Shown: positions 1-10,583 of the stretch, one piece after another
How the letters are laid out: each line of letters starts with the position of its first letter
How positions within the stretch are numbered: the first letter of the stretch is position 1
Assembly: GCF_024623455.1 (NCBI RefSeq)
Contig: NZ_JANIPJ010000011.1
Span: forward strand, 1 to 64,000
Source of the DNA: Paenibacillus soyae
Lineage (GTDB): Bacteria; Bacillota; Bacilli; Paenibacillales; Paenibacillaceae
Direction: 5' to 3'
DNA length: 64,000 nt
The notes under the pieces: model-generated
Told to the model about the DNA's origin: nothing
Seen by the model: only the letters and a program-made list of their open reading frames with translations
Databases searched by the model: none
Program-made: the position numbers and the translations under genes

Positions 1-127
1 GATACATCGATTACTACAATTACAAACGCATCAAGTCAAAATTAAAAGGCATGAGCCCGGTACAGTACCGAGCTCATGCCCAACAGGTTGCATAAAAATA
101 TTTGTCTAACTTTAAGGGGTCACTTCA
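1..127 (+). mobile_element. IS3-family insertion sequence, right end (clipped by window edge)
   Basis: The window opens inside an IS3/IS150-type element. A transposase C-terminus stops at 95. It is followed by a short AT-rich tail and a terminal GGGGTCACTTCA (116-127), which looks like the right inverted repeat of this family (expected left end TGAAGTGACCCC). The left end lies outside the window. The element ends about 30 bp before the gyrB stop codon, so it inserted in the space downstream of gyrB. Confidence 0.7.
3..95 (+). CDS. IS3-family transposase OrfB, C-terminal 30 residues (partial)
   Basis: The frame starting at base 3 reads a 30-residue C-terminus ending in taa at 93-95. It contains the YYNYKRIKSKLKGMSPVQYR pattern typical of the end of IS150/IS3 OrfB, after the last catalytic Glu of the rve/DDE domain. 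The catalytic residues are off-window, so integrity cannot be judged. Confidence 0.75.
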   Translation, partial: YIDYYNYKRIKSKLKGMSPVQYRAHAQQVA

Positions 128-157
128 CAAACCGGTTAGGCTGCTCTCGCTTGCATT

Positions 158-2071
<1,914 letters not shown>

Positions 2072-2103
2072 TCACTGCTCCTCTCGACTGCTCTTCCTGA
2101 TCG

Positions 2104-2355
2104 TTATCCATTCGCCGCGAAATGATGGGCTCGCTTCTTAAGCGTGGAGGAAGAAATAGGCGAATAATAAATTTTCTTCTGCGTGACGACTATGGATTTC
2201 GGTTCTTCCTCGCCGATCGTCTCGACGTCCTTGCGCACCCGCGCACCCGCGACGAATTGCTTGGACAGCTTGGAGGATTGCTCGATGGAAATATCGAAGA
2301 TCGCCACCAGCTCGGCCGCGCGGATAATCTTCTCTCCGCCCAAGTGAATATACAT
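2104..2355 (-). CDS. remB: DUF370 family regulator, RemB-like
   Basis: Small protein of about 83 residues starting MYIHLGGEKIIRAAELVAIF, the conserved opening of the DUF370 family (YaaB/RemB, paralogue of the biofilm-matrix regulator RemA). The start is placed at the ATG at 2355 because AAGGGAG lies 11 nt upstream; the GTG three codons earlier would sit almost on top of it. It lies between recF and gyrB as in other Bacillales. Its role in this organism is not shown by the sequence. Confidence 0.85.
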   Translation of the reverse strand: MYIHLGGEKIIRAAELVAIFDISIEQSSKLSKQFVAGARVRKDVETIGEEEPKSIVVTQKKIYYSPISSSTLKKRAHHFAANG

Positions 2356-2380
2356 CCGTCTCACAACTCCCTTCGCCCGA

Positions 2381-3490
2381 TTAGACCGTCACTTTGCCTT
2401 CCCGCACATAATAGATGCCGGCGTCTTGGAGCTTGCTCATGTTGACGCTCTCCAGGCCGGTCGTCGTAATAAACGTTTGCACTTTGCTTTGAAAGGTTTC
2501 TATTAGCTGCGTCTGCCGGTTCTGGTCCAGCTCGGATAGAACATCGTCAAGCAGCAGCAAGGGATATTCGCCGATCTCCTCGCGAATGAGCTCAATCTCC
2601 GCGAGCTTGAGCGACAGCGCCGTCGTGCGCTGCTGTCCTTGCGATCCGAACACTTGGGCTTCCTTGCCGTTAATGAAGAACGCCAGATCATCGCGATGGG
2701 GCCCTGCCAGAGTAACCCCTCTCCGAATCTCCTGATCTCTCACCTGTGTTAACTTTATCATAAATTGATCAAATAAAACAGATTCATCTTGCAGCGCGTC
2801 CGTATCGAACGAGGGCCGGTATTCAATCGTCAGCTGCTCGGAGCCGTTCGTGATGCCGGCGTGAATTTGCTCCGCGAACGCTTGTAATTTATGTATAAAG
2901 TGTTTCCTTTTTTTCATGATTTTAACACCGAACTCTGCCAGCTGCATATTCCAGACCTCCAGCATGGCGTTGTTGGTATGTCCCGGCGACGCGGTTTTCA
3001 AATAATTGTTCCGCTGCTGCAGAACTTTGGCGTATTGCGTCAAGGTATGCAAATAGCCGGGCTGTACTTGTCCGATCTCCATATCGAGAAATCTTCTTCG
3101 TACGCCCGGCGAGCCTTTGACGATTTCCAGATCCTCGGGAGCGAACATCACGACATTCACCGAGCCGATAAAGTCGCTCAGCTTGCGCTGCTCGAGACCG
3201 TTGATCTTCGCTTTTTTGCCTTGCGAGGAGAAGAGCAGATCCAGCGTGACCGTGCCGTATCTCTTGTTCACTTCTCCCGAGATCCGGGCAGAATCACCCT
3301 GCCAGCCGATCAGCTCTTTATCCTTGGAGGTCCGATGCGACTTCGACAATGCCAGCACAAAGATCGCCTCGAGCAAATTCGTCTTCCCCTGCGCGTTTGG
3401 CCCGAGGAAGACGTTCACCTTGTTCGGCGTAGCCAGCGAGAGCTCTCCATAATTGCGGTAATTGTGCAATTCAATGCGATTTAAGAACAA
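2381..3490 (-). CDS. recF: DNA replication and repair protein RecF
   Basis: SMC-like ATPase that helps load RecA at gaps and stalled forks. The 369 residues match the family length. Visible are the N-terminal Walker A (GPNAQGKTN, about residues 30-38), an ABC-type signature (FGSQGQQRT) and Walker B (LLLLDDVLSELD) near the C-terminus. The start codon is TTG at 3490 with GGGAGG upstream. It is one of the leftward dnaA-operon genes, lying between yaaA and remB. Confidence 0.96.
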   Translation of the reverse strand: MFLNRIELHNYRNYGELSLATPNKVNVFLGPNAQGKTNLLEAIFVLALSKSHRTSKDKELIGWQGDSARISGEVNKRYGTVTLDLLFSSQGKKAKINGLEQRKLSDFIGSVNVVMFAPEDLEIVKGSPGVRRRFLDMEIGQVQPGYLHTLTQYAKVLQQRNNYLKTASPGHTNNAMLEVWNMQLAEFGVKIMKKRKHFIHKLQAFAEQIHAGITNGSEQLTIEYRPSFDTDALQDESVLFDQFMIKLTQVRDQEIRRGVTLAGPHRDDLAFFINGKEAQVFGSQGQQRTTALSLKLAEIELIREEIGEYPLLLLDDVLSELDQNRQTQLIETFQSKVQTFITTTGLESVNMSKLQDAGIYYVREGKVTV

Positions 3491-3519
3491 GCTTCAAGCC
3501 CTCCCGCCCTGTTCGAGCT

Positions 3520-3738
3520 TCACTTCTCGGCCGCGACAACAAACGAGCCAAATCCCTCTACTTCGACGCGGTCTCCCACGTACAGCTTCCTTCCGCGGCG
3601 GTTATCCACATCGCCATTGATGTGGATAACCGTTTCCTGCAGGAAAAATTTCGCTTGTCCACCTGTGGATATGCAGTCCGCAAGCTTCAGAAACTTGCCG
3701 AGCTCGATATATTCCGTGCGAATGGCGACTTCTTTCAT
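3520..3738 (-). CDS. yaaA: S4-domain protein YaaA
   Basis: A 72-residue single S4 RNA-binding domain, the small protein conserved between dnaN and recF in Bacillota (YaaA/RlbA, linked to ribosome assembly). The S4 signature covers most of the protein (ELGKFLKLADCISTGGQAK, then INGDVDNRRGRKLYVGD). ATG at 3738 has GAGAGGA upstream. Its coding sequence also holds a palindrome of two perfect DnaA boxes (3600-3631). Confidence 0.9.
   Translation of the reverse strand: MKEVAIRTEYIELGKFLKLADCISTGGQAKFFLQETVIHINGDVDNRRGRKLYVGDRVEVEGFGSFVVAAEK
3600..3631. promoter_or_regulatory. Head-to-head pair of DnaA boxes inside yaaA
   Basis: Arms 3600-3612 and 3619-3631 are perfect 13-bp inverted repeats around a 6-nt loop. 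They carry TTATCCACA at 3602-3610 and its complement at 3621-3629. A third near-match, TGTGGATAT, lies at 3664-3672. Both main boxes are consensus, although they also encode conserved S4-domain residues. Confidence 0.6.
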
Positions 3739-3777
3739 GGTTTCAACTTCCTCTCTTCGGGAACGGCTTCAATAGCC

Positions 3778-4920
3778 TTAGCCCGTTGTACGGTAAGGCA
3801 GAATGACATACAGGCTGTAATCGTGATCCACCGGGCGAATGATGATCGGTCTCATGGCCCCGGTAAAGCCGAAGAACAGCTGTTCGCTGTCGATGACTTT
3901 GAGCACGTCGAGCATATATTTGGAGTTGAACGCAATGCGAAGAGGCTCGCCTTTCATGCTGACTGCCTCGAGCTGCTCCGTTACGCGTCCTAGTTCCGTG
4001 GAGCTGGACGAAATTTCGATCATGCCGTCGTCTAATGTCGCAAGTCGAACGATGTTGGTTTTCTCTTCACGGGACATCAGGTAGGCGCGGTCGATCGCGT
4101 CCATGACGTTTTTCGTGTCGAGAACCAGTTCGGTTTCGAATACTTGCGGAATGATTTTCGACGTATCGGGATAAGTTCCGTCCAATATGCGTGTGTAGAA
4201 CAGAATATTGTCGACTTTGAACAGCACTTGGTTATCGGCTACAACGATATCTACCAAGGTGTTCTGGTCCGGAATCAATCGGGACAATTCTCCAAGCGTC
4301 CTTGCGGAAATGACGACATTGCTGAAGTTGAAGGAGCTGTCCGCTTCCACGGTTGTCCGGCGGCTGGCCAGACGGTGGCGGTCGGTCGCCACGAATTTGA
4401 ATTCTCCGTCATGAAGATTCCACAAAACGCCGGTCAGAATCGGTGTTTGTTCGCTGGTGGAAGCAGCCATGATCGTCTGTTTGATCATCGATTTGATCAA
4501 ATCGCCTGGGACCTGCAGCACTTCGTTCTGCTCGATGGAAGGAAGAATCGGGAATTCCTCCGGATCCAGGCCAACCATCTGAATTTCCGTAGAACCGGAA
4601 CGGATCGTTGTTTGGAAGTTCGCTCCGACTTCAATGACCACTTGGTCGGAAGGAAGCTTCTTCACGATCTCCGCAAAAAACTTCGATGGCAGGACGACGC
4701 TGCCCGGTTTATCAACCGTAGCGATAATTAGATCTTTCTGTTCTACGGTGATAAAGCTTTGAATAGATATATCTGTATCGCTGGCGGTAAGCGTTACGTA
4801 TTGGTGGTTAACGTCGATTTTGATGCCTCCAAGAATCGGAATAGCCGGCCTGGAAGAGGCTGCTTTCGCGACGTGTTGAATAGCTTCGTTCAGCTCGTTT
4901 TTGGAAATCGTCAGTTTCAT
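3778..4920 (-). CDS. dnaN: DNA polymerase III beta subunit (sliding clamp)
   Basis: Ring-shaped processivity clamp that tethers DNA polymerase III and many repair proteins to DNA. The 380 residues match the three-domain clamp. The start MKLTISKNELNEAIQHVAKA and the C-terminal clamp motif (MRPIIIRPVDHDYSLYVILPYR) are characteristic. ATG at 4920 follows GGGTGACGAG. It lies directly downstream of dnaA, separated by about 157 bp that hold a DnaA box and a 12-bp inverted repeat. Confidence 0.97.
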   Translation of the reverse strand: MKLTISKNELNEAIQHVAKAASSRPAIPILGGIKIDVNHQYVTLTASDTDISIQSFITVEQKDLIIATVDKPGSVVLPSKFFAEIVKKLPSDQVVIEVGANFQTTIRSGSTEIQMVGLDPEEFPILPSIEQNEVLQVPGDLIKSMIKQTIMAASTSEQTPILTGVLWNLHDGEFKFVATDRHRLASRRTTVEADSSFNFSNVVISARTLGELSRLIPDQNTLVDIVVADNQVLFKVDNILFYTRILDGTYPDTSKIIPQVFETELVLDTKNVMDAIDRAYLMSREEKTNIVRLATLDDGMIEISSSSTELGRVTEQLEAVSMKGEPLRIAFNSKYMLDVLKVIDSEQLFFGFTGAMRPIIIRPVDHDYSLYVILPYRTTG

Positions 4921-4999
4921 CTCGTCACCCGTTTCGGCGTATTTTTGAAGATATTTTTTAATAAATTATTAGTAGACGTAGTAGTAGGGGCCCTGAATA

Positions 5000-5071
5000 T
5001 GTGGATAACCCCGCCAAACAGGGATAAAGCAAGCCTATCCACATGTGCATAGCGTGTGCATAGGCTTGCTT
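5000..5071. promoter_or_regulatory. dnaA-dnaN spacer: DnaA box and 12-bp inverted repeat
   Basis: TGTGGATAA (complement of a perfect DnaA box) at 5000-5008 and a one-mismatch box CTATCCACA at 5035-5043. AAGCAAGCCTAT (5027-5038) is exactly repeated inverted at 5060-5071. On the minus strand the hairpin is followed by only three Ts, so it could be a weak terminator or attenuator between dnaA and dnaN, or a protein-binding palindrome. Confidence 0.5.
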
Positions 5072-5077
5072 GGTTGT

Positions 5078-6430
5078 TCACATTTGGTTTTTGATTTTTT
5101 CCGTCAGATTTTGAATGATTTTGTAGAGCTCCTGATCGGCTTTCAGCTGCTGCGATATTTTCTCGTGGGCGTGAATGACGGTCGTATGGTCCCGGCCCCC
5201 GAACGCTTCGCCGATTTTCGGCAAGGAGTAGTCCGTTAGCTCGCGGGACAAGTACATCGCGATTTGGCGCGGATAAGCTACGGCCTTGGTACGTTTGCGA
5301 GCCTTGAATTCCTCCATGCGAAGCCCGTAGAACTCGCCTACCTTCGCTTGAATATCCCCGATCGTGATCATTCTCGGCCGTCCCGACGGGATAATATCCT
5401 TGAGCGCTTCCGCGGCCAGATGCGACGTGATGTCGGCATTGATGAGCGACGAATAGGCCACCACGCGGATGAGAGCGCCCTCGAGCTCGCGGATATTCGT
5501 ATTGATCTGATTGGCGATATAGTTCATCGCTTCGTTCGGGATATCGAGATTTTCCGCTTTGGCCTTCTTGCGAAGAATCGCGATTCTCGTCTCCAGGTCC
5601 GGAGGCTGAATATCAGTGATGAGGCCCCATTCGAAGCGGGAACGCAGCCGATCCTCGAGCGTCGGAATCTCCTTCGGCGGACGGTCGCTGGAGATGACGA
5701 TATGCTTCCGTTCCTCGTGCAGCGCGTTGAAGGTATGGAAAAACTCCTCCTGCGTCTGCTCTTTTCCGGCCAGGAACTGGATATCGTCAATCAGCAGAAC
5801 GTCGATATTGCGGTATTTGGTCCGGAAGCTCTCGCCCTGGTTATCCCGGATCGCGTTGATGAACTCGTTCGTGAATTTCTCGGATGAGATATAAAGAACC
5901 CGAGTATTCGGGTTATGATCCATAATATAATGCCCAATCGCATGCATTAAGTGCGTCTTCCCGAGACCGACGCCTCCGTATAGGAAGAGTGGGTTGTACA
6001 CTTTCGCCGGCGCTTCGGCGACCGCAAGGGACGCTGCATGAGCAAACCGGTTGTTCGCGCCGACAACGAACGTATCGAACGTGTACTTCGGATTAAGCAT
6101 ATGAGTGTGCGTTTCCTCGACAACCACTGGCGATTTGGGCGGCTTCGGCTGCTGAACGACGCTCTGCTCGGCAGCCTTCGGCTCCCCGATCGAGAACTTC
6201 ACGTCCACCTGCCTCCCCAAAAACTCGTATAGAGTCGTTCGGATGAGCTTCGTATAGCGGCCCTCCAGCCATTCAGCGGCAAAAGTAGTTGGCGCGGTAA
6301 TTTCAAGCACGGAATCATCTACAAAAGAAGCCTTCGTTTCCTTGAACCAGGTGTCGTAACTTGGTTTGCTGAGCTTGGTTTGGATGATTGACAATACTTG
6401 TTGCCATAAATCGTAAGTATGGCTGTCCAC
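5078..6430 (-). CDS. dnaA: Chromosomal replication initiator DnaA
   Basis: AAA+ ATPase that binds DnaA boxes and opens oriC. The 450 residues cover domain I (1-80), a linker, the AAA+ domain with Walker A (GGVGLGKTH near residue 151) and Walker B (VLLIDDIQF near 214), and the C-terminal helix-turn-helix with the DnaA signature [15 protein letters not shown] near 410. GTG start at 6430 with AAGGAGTGA upstream. It is transcribed away from the origin, toward dnaN. Confidence 0.98.
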   Translation of the reverse strand: MDSHTYDLWQQVLSIIQTKLSKPSYDTWFKETKASFVDDSVLEITAPTTFAAEWLEGRYTKLIRTTLYEFLGRQVDVKFSIGEPKAAEQSVVQQPKPPKSPVVVEETHTHMLNPKYTFDTFVVGANNRFAHAASLAVAEAPAKVYNPLFLYGGVGLGKTHLMHAIGHYIMDHNPNTRVLYISSEKFTNEFINAIRDNQGESFRTKYRNIDVLLIDDIQFLAGKEQTQEEFFHTFNALHEERKHIVISSDRPPKEIPTLEDRLRSRFEWGLITDIQPPDLETRIAILRKKAKAENLDIPNEAMNYIANQINTNIRELEGALIRVVAYSSLINADITSHLAAEALKDIIPSGRPRMITIGDIQAKVGEFYGLRMEEFKARKRTKAVAYPRQIAMYLSRELTDYSLPKIGEAFGGRDHTTVIHAHEKISQQLKADQELYKIIQNLTEKIKNQM

Positions 6431-7014
6431 AGACTGTCACTCCTTATCATCTATCGCGCGAAACGCGCAGGTACGCAGAAATATGTCGAAATGATCTCGC
6501 CGGGCACGAAATCATCCACATTATGAAGAATTGCCTTCCGAACAGTTATAAATAGTGGATAAACTTGTTCACAATGTTATCCACAGGCTGTTAATAAGAT
6601 TGAACCTATCGATCCTCCGTCCACAACGAAAACATATCCATCATAGCAAATGGCGCCTTATATTTCAACGAGTTTGAGCTGATTATCCACATCGTCAATA
6701 ACTTGTGTATAAAAGTTATCTACAACACTAGATATTGTTTATATCTTGTTGAGATTTCGACAAAGTTCGAAAAATGATGATCTTTTTTATCCACATGTTA
6801 TTAATTTCCCGCCGAATGTATATCCTTATACATTTATCCACAACGTATAAGGGCTTTCGACAGAAGCGACGGGGCAGCATTTGCCAACAGCCGTGAACGT
6901 GGCCGCACGTTGACTTTTGCCCGCCGGCGTGGTTTAATAATAAAAGTGATTTTTGCGGTGAAACGGCCCCTGGCCGAGTACGCTTCTACATGGAATATAG
7001 GAGGTGCAACATAA
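6431..7014. other. oriC: Chromosomal replication origin oriC
   Basis: Gene-free stretch between divergent dnaA and rpmH. Perfect DnaA boxes TTATCCACA occur at 6577-6585, 6683-6691, 6787-6795 and 6834-6842. Near matches occur at 6512-6520, 6554-6562 (complement), 6704-6712 (complement) and 6716-6724. An AT-rich segment around 6720-6790 could be the unwinding element. Location and box density match Bacillales origins. Confidence 0.9.
6910..6938 (+). promoter_or_regulatory. Sigma-A-type promoter of rpmH
   Basis: TTGACT at 6910-6915, 17-bp spacer, TTTAAT at 6933-6938, followed by AATAAAA. It lies about 75 bp upstream of the rpmH start codon. Confidence 0.6.
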
Positions 7015-7149
7015 ATGAGACCTACATTTAAACCAAATGTAAGCAAACGCGCCAAAGTTCATGGCTTCCGCAAGCGGATGAGCACGAAGAACGGCCGTAA
7101 AGTTTTGGCGGCTCGTCGTCAAAAAGGCAGAAAAGTACTGAGCGCGTAA
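7015..7149 (+). CDS. rpmH: Ribosomal protein L34
   Basis: A 44-residue, strongly basic protein beginning [20 protein letters not shown] and ending KVLSA, a standard bacterial L34 of the large ribosomal subunit. ATG at 7015 follows ATAGGAGGTG. It opens the rightward rpmH-rnpA-yidC-jag cluster conserved beside oriC. A strong terminator follows immediately. Confidence 0.97.
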   Translation: MRPTFKPNVSKRAKVHGFRKRMSTKNGRKVLAARRQKGRKVLSA

Positions 7150-7154
7150 GCTGA

Positions 7155-7181
7155 AGACCACGTCCGGTGGTCTTTTTTTTT
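7155..7181 (+). terminator. Terminator after rpmH
   Basis: Stem AGACCAC/GTGGTCT (7155-7161 with 7167-7173), 5-nt loop, then a run of eight or more Ts. This could set a high ratio of L34 to RnpA expression. Confidence 0.85.
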
Positions 7182-7250
7182 GCTTTCATTTAGATAGATG
7201 AATTTCTGGGGATACTGAGAAGATGAGGAAGGGGACGGTGTCGGGCAACT

Positions 7251-7595
7251 ATGCGCAGAGCATTGCGTCTTCGAAATCGAGAGGATTTCGGTCGGATCTA
7301 TAGAAACGGCAAGTCGTTCGCAAACGGACAGTTTGTCGTATATTGGTCGAAGCAGAAGGCCGCGGAGCCCTTCCGCCTGGGCGTATCCGCCAGCAAGAAA
7401 ATCGGGAATGCCGTCGTTCGCAATCGAATGAGGCGGCTGGTGAAGGAAATCGTGCGCCATCTGGAGGGCCGCATCCTGCCGCATACGGACTTCATCTTAA
7501 TTGTAAGGAAGCCGGCGACGGCGATGTCGTACAAAGAGCTGGAGAAGAGCGTGGGTCATGTGCTCAAGAAGGCCGGTTTGCTCAAAGAAAGATGA
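7251..7595 (+). CDS. rnpA: Ribonuclease P protein component
   Basis: Protein cofactor of RNase P, which removes 5' leaders of tRNA precursors. The 114 residues are usual length. The RNR-type signature is visible as KIGNAVVRNRMRRLVKE near residues 47-63, together with the N-terminal LRNREDFGRIYRNGKS. ATG at 7251 has only a distant purine-rich site. It lies 100 bp upstream of yidC, as in other Bacillales. Confidence 0.96.
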   Translation: MRRALRLRNREDFGRIYRNGKSFANGQFVVYWSKQKAAEPFRLGVSASKKIGNAVVRNRMRRLVKEIVRHLEGRILPHTDFILIVRKPATAMSYKELEKSVGHVLKKAGLLKER

Positions 7596-7695
7596 GGCGG
7601 AAGGATGAGCGGGGCTTGTTTATTTGTGGACTAAATTATGGTATAGTCTAACTTGGAATAGAACTAGGCTAACGGCTCTTTAGAGAGGAGATTAG

Positions 7696-8475
7696 ATGTT
7701 GTTTCGGAATTCAAAACGAAAATGGCTGCTCGTGATCGGCTTGGTGATGGCGCTTGGCTTATTGGCCGGCTGTGCTCCTGCCGACCATACCATGGATACT
7801 CCCGATCTATTGAAGGGAAACTTCTGGGAGAAGAACGTTGTTTATTACTTCGCCATTACGCTTGATACGTTCGCCAGCTGGCTCGGCGGCTCTTACGTCC
7901 TTGCGATCCTGCTGCTAACGATCGTCGTCCGGACGCTGATTCTGCCTCTGACGATCAAGCAATACCGCAGCTCCAAGGCGATGCAGGCCCTGCAGCCTCA
8001 GATGGCGGAGATCAAGAAGAAATATAAGGATAACCCGCAGAAGCAGCAGGAAGAGACGATGAAGCTGTTCCAGACGCATCAGGTTAACCCGATGGCCGGC
8101 TGCTTGCCGCTTATCGTACAGATGCCGGTCTTCATCGCGCTTTACAACGCGATCTATTGGAACAAAGACATTCGGACGGAAGAGATTTTTGGTTTTGTTC
8201 TCGGTGAGCCAAGCCCTTGGTACTTCCTTCCGGTGCTTGCCGCGCTGACGACTTTCGTCCAATCGAAGATGATGCAGAAACAGCAAACGCAAACAATGCC
8301 TGGCATGGGCATGATCATGACGATCTTCCCGGTTCTGATTTTCGTCATGTCCCTATCCTTCCCGGCGGCGCTGCCACTGTATTGGGTATTCAGTAACACG
8401 TATACGATCGTTCAAAACTATTTCCTGTACGTACGTTCATCAGACAAGGGTAAGAAGGAGGTCCTTGCGAAATGA
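7696..8475 (+). CDS. yidC: Membrane protein insertase YidC/SpoIIIJ
   Basis: Inserts and folds membrane proteins with or without SecYEG; one Bacillus paralogue is needed for sporulation. The 259 residues start with a lipoprotein signal peptide with lipobox LLAGC (Cys near residue 26). Five hydrophobic segments follow, with the conserved MKLFQTHQVNPMAGCLPLIVQ region. ATG at 7696 after GAGAGGAGA. Its stop overlaps the jag start, so the two are probably translationally coupled. Confidence 0.95.
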   Translation: MLFRNSKRKWLLVIGLVMALGLLAGCAPADHTMDTPDLLKGNFWEKNVVYYFAITLDTFASWLGGSYVLAILLLTIVVRTLILPLTIKQYRSSKAMQALQPQMAEIKKKYKDNPQKQQEETMKLFQTHQVNPMAGCLPLIVQMPVFIALYNAIYWNKDIRTEEIFGFVLGEPSPWYFLPVLAALTTFVQSKMMQKQQTQTMPGMGMIMTIFPVLIFVMSLSFPAALPLYWVFSNTYTIVQNYFLYVRSSDKGKKEVLAK

Positions 8476-9092
8476 AGAAAATCGTTGCATCGGGCAAGAC
8501 GATAGACGATGCGGTGCGGAATGGATTGGCTGAATGGCAAGTAACGGAAGATCGCGTGGAAGTCGTTGTTCTGGAGCAGCCCTCCAAGGGGCTGTTCGGA
8601 TTGTTCGGCGTCAAAGAGGCGAAGGTCGAGCTGACGCTCATACCGGATGCGCTCGAAGAAGCGGAGCAGTTCCTGCGTGAAGTGGCGCGAACAATGGGTT
8701 TGACCGTCACAATCGAGCGCAAGCAGACGAGAGAAGGCACATTGCTGTCCGTATCGGGCGGCGGGGACCTCGGCATGCTGATCGGCCGGCGCGGCGGAAC
8801 GTTAGACGCTTTGCAGTACTTGGTGAATATTGTGGCCAATCGTTATTCCAGCAGTCATCTTCGTATCGTCCTTGATGCAGAGGATTTTCGCGAGCGTCGC
8901 CGGAAGACGTTGGAGGAGCTCTCCGACCGTCTGGCGGGACGCGTCATCCGCACGAGAAAAGAAGTGGTTCTCGAGCCGATGTCTTCGCACGAACGCAAGG
9001 TTATCCACTCGCAGCTTCAGAATCACCCGAAGGTGAAAACCTTCAGCAAGGGCGACGAGCCGAATCGGCGGGTCGTCATTGCGCTGAGATAA
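8472..9092 (+). CDS. jag: RNA-binding protein Jag/KhpB
   Basis: Jag (KhpB) binds RNA and is linked to cell division and elongation in Gram-positives. In order: Jag_N domain (MKKIVASGKTIDDAVRNGL to about residue 50, including GLFGLFG), a KH domain centred on the GRRGGTLDALQYLVN loop near residues 102-116, and an R3H domain at the C-terminus (SSHERKVIHSQL). The 206 residues are typical. The ATG overlaps the yidC stop by four bases. Confidence 0.93.
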   Translation: MKKIVASGKTIDDAVRNGLAEWQVTEDRVEVVVLEQPSKGLFGLFGVKEAKVELTLIPDALEEAEQFLREVARTMGLTVTIERKQTREGTLLSVSGGGDLGMLIGRRGGTLDALQYLVNIVANRYSSSHLRIVLDAEDFRERRRKTLEELSDRLAGRVIRTRKEVVLEPMSSHERKVIHSQLQNHPKVKTFSKGDEPNRRVVIALR

Positions 9093-9123
9093 GCGAGCGG
9101 AATCCATCTATACCTTATAATCG

Positions 9124-9158
9124 CAGCAATGGCTTCTAATCGGGTCATTGCTGTTTTT
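9124..9158 (+). terminator. Terminator after jag
   Basis: Stem CAGCAATG/CATTGCTG (9124-9131 with 9146-9153) followed by TTTTT. Separates the rnpA-yidC-jag transcript from mnmE. Confidence 0.75.
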
Positions 9159-9194
9159 CCATTTTAAAGGATTGGCTTGAGAGGTGTGATCGGC

Positions 9195-10574
9195 ATGGTG
9201 CATGATACGATCGCGGCCATCTCCACGGCAGTGGGCGAAGGCGGCATCGCGATTATTCGGATAAGCGGACCGCAGGCAATAAGCGGGACGGATGCGATAT
9301 TTCAATCGAAAATAAGTCTAAAAGACGCCGATACGCATACGGTGCATTACGGACATATCATAGATCCTGCCTCCGGCGAGAGGGTGGAGGAAGTACTCGT
9401 CACGCTGATGAGGGGACCGCGTTCCTTCACGGCGGAGGATGTGGTCGAGATTAACGCGCATGGCGGCGTTATCGCCGTCAAGAAGGTGCTGGATGTCGTG
9501 CTCCAGCAGGAGGGGATCCGGACAGCGGAGCCCGGCGAATTCACGAAGCGGGCGTTCCTGAACGGACGGATCGATCTGATGCAAGCGGAGGCGGTCATCG
9601 ATCTGATCCGCTCGAAGTCGGACCGCGCGTTCTCCGTGGCGAGGAAGCAGGCGGAAGGAACGCTGTCGAAGAAGATCAAGGCGCTTCGCCAGACGGTTAT
9701 TGAGCTTCTTGCCCATATCGAAGTCAACATCGATTACCCGGAGCATGACGTCGAGGAGATGACGAGCGCTTATATCCGGGAGCAGTGTCAGTCTGCCATT
9801 GGGGAGATCGATAAGCTGCTCAAGACCGCCAGCGAAGGCAAAATCCTGCGTGAAGGCATCATGACCGCCATCGTGGGACGGCCGAACGTCGGCAAATCGT
9901 CCTTGATGAACGTGCTGACGCAAGAGAACAAAGCGATCGTTACGGATATTCCGGGGACGACGCGCGACGTGATCGAACAATTCGTCACGCTGAACGGCAT
10001 TCCGCTGCGTCTGCTCGATACAGCCGGGATTCGGGAGACGAGCGACGTTGTGGAACGAATCGGCGTTGAACGTTCGCGGGATGCGCTGCAGGATGCGGAT
10101 TTGATCCTGTTCGTGCTGAATTATAACGAGCCCCTTGGCGAGGACGATCGGCAGCTGCTGGCGCAGCTGGAAGGCCGGTCCGTGATCGTCATTATTAATA
10201 AGATGGATCTGCCGGGACGGCTCGAGCTGTCTGAGGTAGAGAAGTATGTGCCGGCCGAGTCCATTGTGAAAATGTCGGTGCTGCAGGAGAGTGGACTCGA
10301 CGCGCTGGAATCGACAATAAGCGAGATGTTTTTCGAGGGTCAGTTGGAGTCGAATGATCTGACTTACGTCAGCAACGTAAGACATATTTCGCTGCTGAAG
10401 CGGGCGAAGCAATCGCTGGCGGATGCGATAGAGGCGACGCATGTCGGCATTCCAATTGACGTCATTCAGATTGATGCGCGCCAAGCTTGGGAATCCTTAG
10501 GCGAGATTCTGGGAGACGAAGCGGGCGATTCGTTGATTGATCAAATATTTTCACAGTTCTGTCTTGGAAAGTAG
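9195..10574 (+). CDS. mnmE: tRNA modification GTPase MnmE
   Basis: With MnmG it modifies U34 of certain tRNAs (carboxymethylaminomethyl side chain). The 459 residues hold an N-terminal tetrahydrofolate-binding domain, a central G domain (G1 GRPNVGKSS near residue 228, switch region IPGTTRD, DTAGIRET, NKMD) and the C-terminal FCLGK motif with its catalytic Cys. The ATG at 9195 is preferred: GAGAGGTG lies 8 nt upstream, whereas the TTG at 9177 lacks a site. mnmG follows 9 bp later. Confidence 0.96.
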   Translation: MVHDTIAAISTAVGEGGIAIIRISGPQAISGTDAIFQSKISLKDADTHTVHYGHIIDPASGERVEEVLVTLMRGPRSFTAEDVVEINAHGGVIAVKKVLDVVLQQEGIRTAEPGEFTKRAFLNGRIDLMQAEAVIDLIRSKSDRAFSVARKQAEGTLSKKIKALRQTVIELLAHIEVNIDYPEHDVEEMTSAYIREQCQSAIGEIDKLLKTASEGKILREGIMTAIVGRPNVGKSSLMNVLTQENKAIVTDIPGTTRDVIEQFVTLNGIPLRLLDTAGIRETSDVVERIGVERSRDALQDADLILFVLNYNEPLGEDDRQLLAQLEGRSVIVIINKMDLPGRLELSEVEKYVPAESIVKMSVLQESGLDALESTISEMFFEGQLESNDLTYVSNVRHISLLKRAKQSLADAIEATHVGIPIDVIQIDARQAWESLGEILGDEAGDSLIDQIFSQFCLGK

Positions 10575-10583
10575 GGATAACAT

